Position numbers and translations under genes: made by a program. The notes under the pieces are model-generated. The model worked only from the letters and a program-made list of their open reading frames with translations. It made no database searches and was not told the DNA's origin. This document shows positions 50,346 through 59,656 of a DNA stretch of 64,000 nucleotides, piece after piece. The DNA comes from Euglena gracilis. Its lineage: Eukaryota > Euglenida > Euglenophyceae > Euglenales. The first letter of the stretch is position 1; each line of letters begins with the position of its first letter. The stretch spans positions 5,082,170 to 5,146,169 of the forward strand of contig CP154956.1 in NCBI GenBank assembly GCA_039621445.1, written 5' to 3'.

Positions 50346-51619
50346 CTACGGGATTGGCTGTTGGGTCCCCTCATGTCAACAACCCCCCTCCAAGGAAAAT
50401 CGGCTGACTTTTTAGGCACGGGGAAAGTTTGTGAGAGCCATTCTGAATTTTTTGTTGTGGCTGGCTCGATGAATTTCATGTCGATCCAATCTTGAGTGAT
50501 TTTTTCCAAAGCTTCTTTTCGTTCCCCGTGCATAAAAAATGGTTTTTGTCGGGTGGGCCGCGCTCCTTCTTGCAAAGGTATGAATGCATAACCATATGGT
50601 CCTCTTACGGGTGGGTCGGGTTGTACCTTAGACCGAAATACGGTTCCACCATACCTTCCAAAAATCTCCTCTCTTAGCTCCCTTATTCTCTCTTCCTCTT
50701 TGGATTGCGTTTCATTATTCCCCTCCTCCACCCTTGCAATAATCATTTTGCGAATTGGTAGGGGGTTTTCATTTGCAATCTCCAAATTGTTTCCCAAAAT
50801 TTTGAGCGAGTGTTCGTCCAAGGCTTGTCCCCTTTGATCAAAACCCTCCATAGGAAGTTGGAAACCAAACTTTTCCAAATTTGTCACCCCCCCCCTTTGG
50901 GGTAGTGTGTTAGGGACTTTTCCTTGTCGTTTTCTCCAATGATCTCTCACACCGAACAAAAATGTCAACTCGGGTTCCTCCACTACCAAAGCATGATGAT
51001 GTGGAAAAATTCCAATTTTTGTTTGCACAAGCCATGGGTATGACAAAATTGCGTCCACGTTGATGTTAAGTTCATAAACTTCCACATCATACTCAAAATC
51101 TGTGGGTGGGGTGTTATCACTCACCTCCCCTTGCAATTTCATAATCACCTTAGTGCACCTCCCCCCACCACTCAAGGCTTGACCATCAGCGGTTTCAAAC
51201 CTTAAGGGGTGTTCGGCCGAATACATTAGGTGGTCACTCACTAAACCTTGCCATATGAGGTTAGCTTCGGCACCGGTGTCCACCAAAATATCCATATTTC
51301 GTTCCTCCCCGTTCCCCAAAACAACCCTTGTCCGAATTAAAAGTTGTCGGTCCTTAGAAAATTTCTCAATCCCTGTGGGTGGGTATCTCTTTTTAACCAT
51401 CCGTGATTTCAAATGTACCACCTTTGGTTTCTTGGGGTTGCTAGTGTTGGCGGGGGGCTTATTACCCTCAATCAACAAGGCCCAAACTCCCCACCTCACA
51501 CCCCCCATTGCTTTCCCATCGCCCTCAAAAAGCTTGGTTCCGGGTGGAAAATACAACTTTTTTGTTGCCTTCCGAACAAGTTCTCTCACCCAACATCTGT
51601 TCCAATCGGTTAAATGCAA
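50219..51619 (-). CDS. T protease and N-terminal reverse transcriptase
   Basis: Frame begins in the end of the Dam-like domain (WVRELVRKATKK). Retropepsin: VDTGAEANLI and ILSYPWLVQ. RT start: FIEPATTKNSEWLSQTFPVP, GVVDMRGPN, SILDLKQAF; then the one-base deletion sends it out of frame to a stop. The apparent first codon is UUG and not a real start: a one-base deletion near 51605 separates it from the methyltransferase ORF with which it should be fused. Confidence 0.9.
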   Translation of the reverse strand: MHLTDWNRCWVRELVRKATKKLYFPPGTKLFEGDGKAMGGVRWGVWALLIEGNKPPANTSNPKKPKVVHLKSRMVKKRYPPTGIEKFSKDRQLLIRTRVVLGNGEERNMDILVDTGAEANLIWQGLVSDHLMYSAEHPLRFETADGQALSGGGRCTKVIMKLQGEVSDNTPPTDFEYDVEVYELNINVDAILSYPWLVQTKIGIFPHHHALVVEEPELTFLFGVRDHWRKRQGKVPNTLPQRGGVTNLEKFGFQLPMEGFDQRGQALDEHSLKILGNNLEIANENPLPIRKMIIARVEEGNNETQSKEEERIRELREEIFGRYGGTVFRSKVQPDPPVRGPYGYAFIPLQEGARPTRQKPFFMHGERKEALEKITQDWIDMKFIEPATTKNSEWLSQTFPVPKKSADFPWRGVVDMRGPNSQSRRCNYPLPKIEDILVKPGANQMFSILDLKQAFTNSRFTQIVGL

Positions 51620-52626
51620 ATGGCATCACAAGGGTCCTTTTGCAATTTCTTTGCCACCTTTGGCCACAATGACCAGGGAGGGTTCAACCAAACCGTGCCT
51701 CCCCCTCCCCATGGTACCGCCAAAGCATTTTCCTTCTCGGTCAAATATGACGTGCACTGAGAATTTTGGGTAGAAGCAAAACAATCCACCTCGGCCCTCC
51801 TTTGAAAATTCTCCTCAATCATTTGCACAAATGAATTTCGAACGGCATAGTCCTCACGTTTGAAGGAAATTTTCTCCTCCTTAAAATCAAGGGCCGAAAG
51901 AAGGTACTCGACCAACTTCTCAGGTACTCTCCATTTTTGTTGAGTGCTCACCCTCATTCCGTTTCCTCCCAATTGTTCTTTGTGAACCAACCCTCCCCCC
52001 TCACTTGCAATCAAATGGGGGCAGGTTTTCCCATCACAAAGTTTGTCCTTCAAACTCAACAAATTTTGACTCCCCCAAATACGAGTGGGTTTTTGATATC
52101 CACAGTCTGAAAATTGACAATAATCCACATCAATGAAATTCAAATTTTGCACACAATGCCTTTTTGGCAAAAGTCCCGTTCGGGGATTTTCAATCCACCA
52201 CAATTTGGGCTGAAAATACTCCACAATTTCCAAAGTTTTTGTCACAAGTTGGTCTGCCCATTCCAAATTTCTTTCTCCCACCGTCTTAGCACGGCTATAC
52301 TCCGTGCAAGGCACACTTGCCGTTATGACTTGAAAATATCCACGGGGGTATTTTGGATAATTCCACTCCAGAATATCCGTAACGTGGGTTGGGTGAAATT
52401 TTGGGTTCACATCCAAGGATACCACCTGGTACCCGTTTTCCTCCAAACACCTCCCAACAGACCCTTTTCCCGAAACGCCTTGGGAACTTTCCAACTTCCC
52501 ACACCTTTGATGGATGTCCTTTCTCTCAAACAAACATAAAAATCGTCCACCCTGGGCCGCACACTCTCCCGGCTTGCACACCTGCTCCACGGTTTGCCCT
52601 GCCTCGACACCGGCCGCCATTGGCAA
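51610..52626 (-). pseudogene. T cytosine-MTase-like and Dam-like domains
   Basis: 338-codon ORF. Motif I is damaged: QGVSGKGSVG (about 49-58) lacks the DLF that E1 and P have, owing to a small deletion that also changes frame upstream. The rest is intact: SVPCTEYS (Cys107), WWIENPRTG (ENP 146-148), LCDGKTCPH. Dam-like domain: VDCFASTQNSQC (280-291), WLNPPWSLW (NPPW 315-318), ending at UAA from a one-base deletion near 51605. The frame upstream continues to the Gag UAG at 52906. Compared with E1, motif I here keeps GKGSVG, showing that the Asn in E1 is a copy-specific change. Confidence 0.85.
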
Positions 52627-52905
52627 CTCAAAGCCTCAAGGCTCAAGGCCACTTGTCTTCTCGAGTTTGGCTGTCGAGGATGAACTCATTGAAATCATTG
52701 AATTGGCACTGTTGCTCGTCTTCGACATTGCACACTCTTCATTGCCTGATTTCGAACCTGAGGTGAAGGGATTGGAAGACAAAGACACACATTCTCCACC
52801 ACGGTAATACTCTCCATGTGAAGATGTGGTTGGGTTATGCAAAATACTTTGGGGGTTTTCGATGCCCGAGGATGTAAGCCCCTCAAAAACATGACCCCGG
52901 CGTCC

Positions 52906-52908
52906 CTA
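52906..52908 (-). promoter_or_regulatory. in-frame UAG between T Gag and Pol
   Basis: UAG followed by GGACGCCGGGGUC; the methyltransferase ORF is in the same frame downstream. The stop and the G after it are kept relative to E1, although the residues on both sides have changed (ICH-UAG-GRRG here, VRL-UAG-GCRG in E1). Confidence 0.65.
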
Positions 52909-53562
52909 ATGACAAATAGGGTGGGCCACCGTTGGCGTTGGGTTATTGTTATTGCCCTTCCCCCCTTTGGCACCGAAATTCTGGTCAAATCCTTTGCCTC
53001 TTCCCCTTCCCTTACCACCCTTCCCCTTGTACCCCTGTTGGTTACCCCCATACCATTGGGAGTTATTTGCCCCATGTCCCTGGGAATTATTCCCCCCTTT
53101 CCATTGGCTGCCCTTGCCATACGGCTGAAAATTGTTTCTGTTCCACGGGGCTTGTCTAGCAACATACGGCATTGTTGGTTGTGAGAGGGGTGGGATCCAT
53201 TGTGCCCCCCCAACCATCGGTCTTTGCACATTGGGTGGGTTCTCCACCGTTGAAAGCCTTGAAGAATTGCTTGATGGCTGCACATTTGAAGATGAAACCG
53301 CAACAGATTGATCAGGTTTTGCTGTTTCGCTGATTTCTGATTTGCTTCTGGCTGAGGGAGGTGTCGTTGCCCTACCCGGGGTTGACCCAGGTGAACTCTT
53401 CCGACTCCCCGATTGCCTCCCCCCTCGATTTTCAGCACCCACCGACCTTGAACGCCTAAACCCTTGATAGCCTGGGGATGAAACATAACTTTGTAAGGCG
53501 TCATGCTTGTTTCTAAGTGTCAACTTTGTTTTCACGAGGTTGAAAATATCCTCGGTGGTCAA
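52906..53562 (-). CDS. T Gag C-terminal RNA-binding tail
   Basis: Counterpart of 18665-19351: TTEDIFNLV, FRRSRSVG, GSRKSSPGS, then QWKGG, QWYGGNQQGYKGKGG and RGRGKG. It is in frame with the capsid ORF across UAA at 53575. No zinc knuckle. Confidence 0.8.
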   Translation of the reverse strand: MTTEDIFNLVKTKLTLRNKHDALQSYVSSPGYQGFRRSRSVGAENRGGRQSGSRKSSPGSTPGRATTPPSARSKSEISETAKPDQSVAVSSSNVQPSSNSSRLSTVENPPNVQRPMVGGAQWIPPLSQPTMPYVARQAPWNRNNFQPYGKGSQWKGGNNSQGHGANNSQWYGGNQQGYKGKGGKGRGRGKGFDQNFGAKGGKGNNNNPTPTVAHPICH

Positions 53563-53574
53563 AATTGGTTCAAT

Positions 53575-55503
53575 TTACTGAACCTGAAACAAAACGTTTG
53601 AATCGTCAAACTCTTTGCCATGAAAACTCTTGACTTTTTCATAGGCATAAATGTCAGGGAAAATGATTTCAAATTCCCCCTCGTTAATTTCCGACACTTT
53701 TGTGGGTCTTTTCCCAAGTATTCTCCCCAAGCTTTCCGAAACCATTTCTGAATTCCTATTCCCTGGCACCTTTAGGCGTAAAGTCGGCTGATTATTCAGC
53801 CTCCTTTCCTCCTCATCTGAAACCCATTGCAGGATGAATGAGGGAAGTTTCTGCAACAAAAGTCGTTTTGCTTCCCCCTCCCCGGCATCCTTAACCTTGC
53901 ACTTGGCCATCTTGAAATTTGCCTGAACTTCAAGCCAATGCTCAAGGGCGACTTTGCCCATATTAAAAAGGCTCACCTGCTGCAAATTTTGCCTTGCCCC
54001 AGATTCCTGATTCTGCGAAAATGTCATTTCCAGGTGACCCCACCCGGCATTAAAATTGATCCCCCCTTCCTTGAGATGGAGCTTCGGAATTTTTTTGCTC
54101 GTTTCGTCAAGACAATCCTCCAACAGAGCAACTTTCAAATCTTCACTCACTTCCCCCCCTGCAGAATTCAGTTTCCGTGAAAATGCTTGCCAATCCTCAG
54201 AAAATTGCTGCCAATCTTTAGATTTCCCTGAAAATTTTGGTGCAGTCAAATTTCTCAACACATGCTGCACCGCTGGGTTACCAACACTTATGATTGGCTG
54301 GGGTGCCCCCCCAATGGCACAAATGCCACTGACCTGATTTATTGCAGATGCACCCCCCTGTGAACGACTTGATGGTCTGCACCCGCCCAGATCAACATCC
54401 CAGATGTCACATGGCATCATTGGGGTTACCCCCTTAAACCCGAAAATCCCAGATGATTGAGCCGGTGACACCCCCTTAATGCCAAAAATCCCGGAATTCG
54501 GCTGATTTACTGTCTTGGGCTGGGCCACTTCAGGTGCCTTGGGGTCAATTTGCTGTGTTTTTTCGGCTGAAATTTCCTGAACCCTCCCCTCCATGAACTC
54601 CAAACGAGTCTGCAAAGTTTGACACAGTTTTTGCAAACCCTCTCGTTGACTCTTTTCACGCTGAAAATATGTCTGCATGTTCATCAAAACTGTGAAAAAT
54701 TGCTGTTTCACTCGATTTTCAATGTCAGTTTGCAATTTTTCAAAATGTTCTTCCTTTGGGGTTTGCCTCAGCTTTTCATCCATCATTTGCACCGTCATAA
54801 TTTCCATCATTTTTATCACCTGGGCTGCCATCTCCCTACGAACTTCCAGTTGAATTGTTGCTTCTGATTTTCCCAGCATTTCAACCACCTTATCCCAAGG
54901 CACCTCCTGGCTGCCCAGAAATTTCTCAATTGCTGTGGTCCTGCCCCCCAGAGCTTTGCTCTCGTTTTTAATTGCTTCAAATCGCTGCTGAATTTCCTGG
55001 GTTAGGGTTCCAAAACTTGATTTTGATTCCTCCCCCACCATTTTCAGCCCAGCAGCGATTTCAGCAAATTTTCTGTCCACCCCAGAGCATAGCTCACGAT
55101 TTGCTTGTCGAATTGCCAAAATTTCTTTCTGAAAATCTGACTTTATTCCCTCGACAGAATGTAAACAAATTCCAACTTGCTCGACCAACCCACCTGGTGC
55201 AAACAATTTGTTTTGGACATTGTTTCCACGGCTCTCAAGTTGTGCCAGCTCGCTGCCCAGAAAATCTCGTAACTTTTTCTCAAAATCATGAAATTTTCCT
55301 TCGATCTGCCTTTGAACTTCAATCCCCAAAAGTTGTTTGTGGCAGTTTGCAATGTTTTCAACTGCACTCCCCCCCTCTTGGCACCGTAAAATAAATTGGC
55401 TGACTGATTGTTGAATTTGCTCCTGACTTTTTTGCTTTTCTTGCTCAAACTGGCTGCACATTTCAGCCGTTCGTTTCTCCAAATTTTCATGGATGAATTG
55501 CAA
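53575..55503 (-). CDS. T Gag coiled-coil and capsid-like segments
   Basis: 642 codons. Residues 1 to about 260 are a long charged coiled coil (EQEKQKSQEQIQQSV, GEESKSSFGTLTQE). A Pro-rich linker has two SGIFG(I/F)KGV(S/T)P repeats. The capsid-like part has FSGKSKDWQQFSEDWQ. It ends KEFDDSNVLFQVQ-UAA; E1 reads Glu where this UAA stands. A 7-bp deletion near 55515 cuts it from the N-terminal ORF. Confidence 0.82.
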   Translation of the reverse strand: MQFIHENLEKRTAEMCSQFEQEKQKSQEQIQQSVSQFILRCQEGGSAVENIANCHKQLLGIEVQRQIEGKFHDFEKKLRDFLGSELAQLESRGNNVQNKLFAPGGLVEQVGICLHSVEGIKSDFQKEILAIRQANRELCSGVDRKFAEIAAGLKMVGEESKSSFGTLTQEIQQRFEAIKNESKALGGRTTAIEKFLGSQEVPWDKVVEMLGKSEATIQLEVRREMAAQVIKMMEIMTVQMMDEKLRQTPKEEHFEKLQTDIENRVKQQFFTVLMNMQTYFQREKSQREGLQKLCQTLQTRLEFMEGRVQEISAEKTQQIDPKAPEVAQPKTVNQPNSGIFGIKGVSPAQSSGIFGFKGVTPMMPCDIWDVDLGGCRPSSRSQGGASAINQVSGICAIGGAPQPIISVGNPAVQHVLRNLTAPKFSGKSKDWQQFSEDWQAFSRKLNSAGGEVSEDLKVALLEDCLDETSKKIPKLHLKEGGINFNAGWGHLEMTFSQNQESGARQNLQQVSLFNMGKVALEHWLEVQANFKMAKCKVKDAGEGEAKRLLLQKLPSFILQWVSDEEERRLNNQPTLRLKVPGNRNSEMVSESLGRILGKRPTKVSEINEGEFEIIFPDIYAYEKVKSFHGKEFDDSNVLFQVQ

Positions 55504-56885
55504 AAGTTCTGCCTGGCATTTTTTTCAGCCAAATTCTTCTCAAAATTTTCCGGCCAATTCTCAATCACAACCTGGGGGGGAATTATGCTTTCCCAATTTG
55601 TTATACTTCGGCTCAATTCCTGCAAATAACAATCTACCCCATATGCCCATTGGTCCCGTGAGTCAAAATCATCACCCCCCATCATCTGACAATTTGATTC
55701 GGGGGGCTGTGGTCCAAAAATAGGGGGCTGAAAAACAGGCAATTCTGGTTCCATTTCCTCATCCCCCCTAATTTGCATGTTAGACCCTGCTTGATTTAAC
55801 AGCCGGGCTGGCCCCCCTACGGCCAGATTGGAAGATTCAGTCATTAAAACTGCTGATGTTAAATTTTCAGGGGCTGGCTGTGTCGAAATTAACATCCTCT
55901 CGCTGGCTGTTAATCCACGGTTAACTGAAAATCTGTCCTCCAGTAAAAGTACAGGTTCACCCCCCTCAATTTGTGGGAGATGTGTCCCAAATTCTGGGCA
56001 CTTATTTTCAAACTGGCTGTCCAGCCGGGGGGTTTGCACCAGAAAACTGAAATTCGCAGAAAAATCTGGCAGATTTTGCTCCAAACCCTGATTTCTGGGT
56101 GGTACCCAACCTGCAGCAATCAAAAAATCCTCCATTTCTCTCAACCGATCTGGGTTTTGCGCACCCTCCCCCTCCGTTTCACAGTCACTTTGATACGACG
56201 GGGGGGATTCTGCCCACTGAACCAGCTGATTTTCCCCTTCTGGCTGAGAAATTTCCCCCTGTGCAGTTATCATTCTTATGGGGAAACAGTTTACAGGGCT
56301 ATCCCCTGATTTTTCAGACGAAAACTCTGAATTATCACCTGAGGCAACCTGTGATTGTGTAAAACCTGTGATTGTAAATGGCAGGGATCTGGGAATTGAC
56401 TGATTTGAGATTGAAGATTGATTGGCAGACCCTGCAGAAAAACCTGAATGATTCCATTCACCCAGCCAATCAACGGATTGGAACAACCCCTCAGATTCCA
56501 CAGATTCTGCAGTTCTGACATTTTGATTTCGGGGGCTGCTCTCCGAAAAATCTGGTGGCTGACCTGAAAAATTCTGTGATTCCACATTCACAGACTCAGC
56601 AAACTTTTTGGACTCTGAAAACTCTGTGACCATGTCAAACTTTTCAGCAAGATTTCTGCTGGCTGTGCCAGCAAAGTCGTCCGTGTTTTCTGGGCTGAAA
56701 AAAGTTTTGTCGACAGGGCTGGCAAAAAATTCTCTGCTTGTCATGTTCAGGGAATTCGAAAACTTTTCACTGACGAAGTCAGTGAATCCACCTCTGCCAA
56801 CCATGTTCAGGGGTTCTGGTTTGTCATCAACCGAATCCAAAAATTCTTCACTGACAGAGTCAGTGAAGCAACCTCTGCGTACCAT
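55143..56885 (-). CDS. T Gag N-terminal segment
   Basis: Start chosen at ATG 56885-56883, overlapping the LTR end and PBS. The N-terminus is a tandem peptide repeat: MVRRGCFTDSVSEEF then MVGRGGFTDFVSEKF, because the PBS-hairpin leader is itself duplicated. The rest is Ser/Gln/Glu/Pro-rich and likely disordered, up to GGDDFDSRDQWAYGVDCYL. The 7-bp deletion shifts the last 115 or so codons out of the original frame. The frame is open further into the LTR (to 57239) but that part is not expected to be Gag. Confidence 0.75.
   Translation of the reverse strand: MVRRGCFTDSVSEEFLDSVDDKPEPLNMVGRGGFTDFVSEKFSNSLNMTSREFFASPVDKTFFSPENTDDFAGTASRNLAEKFDMVTEFSESKKFAESVNVESQNFSGQPPDFSESSPRNQNVRTAESVESEGLFQSVDWLGEWNHSGFSAGSANQSSISNQSIPRSLPFTITGFTQSQVASGDNSEFSSEKSGDSPVNCFPIRMITAQGEISQPEGENQLVQWAESPPSYQSDCETEGEGAQNPDRLREMEDFLIAAGWVPPRNQGLEQNLPDFSANFSFLVQTPRLDSQFENKCPEFGTHLPQIEGGEPVLLLEDRFSVNRGLTASERMLISTQPAPENLTSAVLMTESSNLAVGGPARLLNQAGSNMQIRGDEEMEPELPVFQPPIFGPQPPESNCQMMGGDDFDSRDQWAYGVDCYLQELSRSITNWESIIPPQVVIENWPENFEKNLAEKNARQNFCNSSMKIWRNERLKCAASLSKKSKKVRSKFNNQSANLFYGAKRGGVQLKTLQTATNNFWGLKFKGRSKENFMILRKSYEIFWAASWHNLRAVETMSKTNCLHQVGWSSKLEFVYILSRE
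56791..56885 (-). promoter_or_regulatory. T primer-binding sites, hairpin and gag start
   Basis: PBS TGGTACGCAGAGG at 56872-56884 touches the LTR end. A perfect 10-bp stem with a 3-base loop is at 56846-56868. A second PBS-like sequence, TGGTTGGCAGAGG (identical to the E1 PBS), is at 56791-56803, again next to a TTCACTGAC/GTCAGTGAA hairpin and preceded by an LTR-end-like CTGAACA. So the leader has been duplicated. Confidence 0.8.
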
Positions 56886-57542
56886 GTTCACACCCGGCGC
56901 CCCCCCTGCGAGCGTCGGACCCGAGACCCCAGCCCCCCGGCCGGCTGCCTCGTCCCCGACACCCACCCTTGGGGCTGCCGTTCCCTGGCCCGGGGCCAGT
57001 GTTTTTCCGGGTGGTGGAGGGCTCAGGCCACCCCCCGTTTCGCCCACTGGTGTACCCCCCGACCAGAGGGGTGTGCGTAGGATCGAATTTGCTTTTTCCC
57101 TGAAAACTTGCACAAAGTCAAAATTCCGTTTAAGTGAAAATTTTGTCTTAAACGTCTTTCCCCACGAGACCATTTCACCAACCCTTTCTTCAAGTATGCA
57201 AAAACACTGGAAATGGTCAGGGTGGGTGTTTTGGTGCAATTAAATGGTGGTAAAAGGCAACAGAAACACGCGCACACCGTGAAAGTGGGAAGAGGGACCT
57301 GAAATTGACAATTCTTCCAAACAATGCAACTTGTCTTGAATTCAATTCTCCAAATCAATCTTTGATTGTCAGCCAAATTGAAAAAAACCCACAAAGGTCT
57401 GCGGAAGCAAATTGTGTTAAATTAGAACCTCAAATTAGGCTTTTCCTATTGAATGCGCGTCCTTGCGCGGAATGAAAATTCCGTGTTTTCAAAAGCTTCC
57501 GCCTCACCATTTTTGACTGTCGGACGCCCCCGACAGTCGACA
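56885..57542 (-). repeat. T 5' LTR
   Basis: 658 bp, about 1 percent different from 45059-45715 by eye, with the same 9-bp terminal stem. It borders P at 57543. Confidence 0.9.
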
Positions 57543-57543
57543 A

Positions 57544-58324
57544 ATCACAAGGAAACACCCCGCTACCTCTCCCACAAGAACCTTCATTTTCGTCTCAACA
57601 TACACCTCAACAACAACCTCCACCGGAACCGACTTCTTCATTGCCGCATCCCCACCAACAACACCAACAACCAAGCGATTCCCAGCATCAACCACAACCG
57701 CCTCAAGAAGGATCAAGGCAACATATACCACAAGAAACACCGCATCCACATCCAACATCCAGCAACATCGCCCCAGCCACATCCACATCCGTGCCTCCAG
57801 ACTCAGTGACGCCAGAAGCAAAAGAAGAGAAGCACCAGCAGAGCCGCGGAGCTCTGGGCACTGGACCTGTTCTCCGGGACAGGCAGTGTCCGCCGGGCCC
57901 TGGAGGCATTGGGCTACCATGTCGTGAGTGTCGACTGGGACTCCCGGTGGCACCCCGATGTGGTGGCGGACATCCGGCGATGGGAGTACTGGCAGCAGTA
58001 TTCTCCTGGTGACTTCGATCTGGTGGCAGCATCCCCACCATGCACCGAGTACTCATCGGCAATGACGATAAGGCCGAGGCGGTTGAGGCAAGCAGATGCG
58101 GTGGTGAGGAAGACAAGGGAGATCATCCAGTTCCTCGCTCCGGCGAAGTGGTGGATCGAGAAACCCCGGCACGGGCTGCTCCGCGGGAGGCGAGTAGTCC
58201 GAGACCTTGCCTTCGTGGACCTCGACTACTGCATGTTTGAAGACTTCGGCTACCGGAAGCCCACCCTGTTTGGTTACCGAAGGAGATGGCCATGGATCTC
58301 ACCAACGTGTTGTGCGATGGCCGA
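57544..58324 (+). pseudogene. P copy 2 cytosine-MTase-like domain, frameshifted
   Basis: Same motifs as copy 1 but broken by a 5-bp deletion near 57848, just before motif I, and a one-base deletion in a T run near 58268. Codon 58322-58324 is CGA where copy 1 has UGA. So the two copies carry different lesions. Confidence 0.85.
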
Positions 58325-59656
58325 TGCAAAAGCTCGGTGCAAGGGGACAACGGAAGACGGCGCCACCGGTTCCATCTGGGAGGCAGGTGCCCCCACAGGG
58401 TGTCACGAGAGGAGGCGTACAGAATCCCAAGCGGAGTGGTGGAGTACCTGTGCCAAGGCACAGGACCACAAGCAGCGACCGAAACAGAAGGAGCAGTGCG
58501 CAACAGCCAAGTGCAAGAGGTGACCATCAAGCCATGGCATGTGAAACCGGCCCGCTTTCGAGTGGGCAGGATGCAAAGGAGAGGAGGCGGATGCCAGCTG
58601 CTTCTGGAAGTGACCGTGGAAGCCAATGGTGAGTGCCGCCAAGCAATGGCGCTCATCGACACCGGAGCCCAGACGTCTCTCTGCCGGAGGGACCTGCTGC
58701 CAGAAGCCTGCTTCACGCAGTCCAGCAAGCCGCTGCTGCTCAAGACAGTGAGTGGCGAAGAGCTCAATGGAGGAAAGAATGAGGCCACCATCACTCTCTC
58801 CTTCGAGGCGAGAACCGAAGAAGGCGTGCCAGTGGGCAGCCAGTGGAGCAGCACCGTCACCGCACACCACGGGGACATCGGCTGCGACCTCATCCTCGGG
58901 TATCCGTGGTTGAAGGTCAATCGCCTCGACGTGCAACCATGGAGAGATGCACTCCAGCTGCATGATCCGCCACGGTGGGTGCTGTGGGCGCAGAAGAACA
59001 GCACCGTCCAAGGACAAGGAAGATCGACAGCAACAGTGGTCACCCAGCAAGAGCCGCAACCACCCCCAGCATCCTCAACCCAACATCCCCTCCAGCAACC
59101 CCTGTCATCAGCGGCAACACAACATCAAGAGGAAGAAGAGTGTCTGTGGGAAGAAGAAGAAGATGTGGAGGAGCAAATGCTGGCATTGGTGGAGAAGATG
59201 CGGATGTGCATCCCCGGAGAGATCCATGAAGCCGAGGAGGATGAAGGTGCGTCGGACGAGGAGATCTCCGACACCGAGGCACTCCAGGAAGCAGCAAGGC
59301 ACATCCTCCAAGTGCAGGGCGAGCAGGTGGAAATCAGAGGCGTGGTGCAGTCAGACGACGAGCATCCAGATCCACTGGCATCCAAGCTCCGGCAAGAAAC
59401 CCTGGATGAATACGCAGGACGCGTCTTCCGGGAAAGAGTGTGGCCAAATCCCCCAGCAAGAGGGACGCATGGCAAGGCCGTGCTCAGGCTGAAGCCAGGA
59501 GCAGTGCCAGTGGTGGGCAGAGTGATCCACCTGAGAGGAGAAAGGCATGATGCCCTGAGGGAAATGGAGGCAGAGTGCCGGAAGGACGGCAAGCTGGAAC
59601 CCGGGAGGGGACCGTGGAGAGCAGCCGCCTTCCCAATAAAAAAGAAAAGCGGGTAG
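58286..59656 (+). CDS. P copy 2 aspartic protease segment
   Basis: 456 codons, nearly identical to copy 1: ALIDTGAQTSLC, CDLILGYPWL, an acidic stretch, then the RT lead-in to UAG at 59654-59656. The ORF starts within the end of the MTase domain, in the correct frame. Confidence 0.85.
   Translation: MAMDLTNVLCDGRCKSSVQGDNGRRRHRFHLGGRCPHRVSREEAYRIPSGVVEYLCQGTGPQAATETEGAVRNSQVQEVTIKPWHVKPARFRVGRMQRRGGGCQLLLEVTVEANGECRQAMALIDTGAQTSLCRRDLLPEACFTQSSKPLLLKTVSGEELNGGKNEATITLSFEARTEEGVPVGSQWSSTVTAHHGDIGCDLILGYPWLKVNRLDVQPWRDALQLHDPPRWVLWAQKNSTVQGQGRSTATVVTQQEPQPPPASSTQHPLQQPLSSAATQHQEEEECLWEEEEDVEEQMLALVEKMRMCIPGEIHEAEEDEGASDEEISDTEALQEAARHILQVQGEQVEIRGVVQSDDEHPDPLASKLRQETLDEYAGRVFRERVWPNPPARGTHGKAVLRLKPGAVPVVGRVIHLRGERHDALREMEAECRKDGKLEPGRGPWRAAAFPIKKKSG

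Larger units (their letters stand above)
45059..57542 (-). mobile_element. element T: near-complete double-MTase chromovirus-like element
   Basis: 12.5 kb, LTRs 45059-45715 and 56885-57542, about seven differences between them by eye, so young. Same gene order as E1. Lesions seen: a 7-bp deletion in gag near 55515, UAA at 53575, a deletion removing the DLF of MTase motif I near 52480, and single-base deletions near 51605 and 50262. Right flank is element P; left flank is the leader of another T copy. No target duplication can be shown because of that. Confidence 0.9.
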
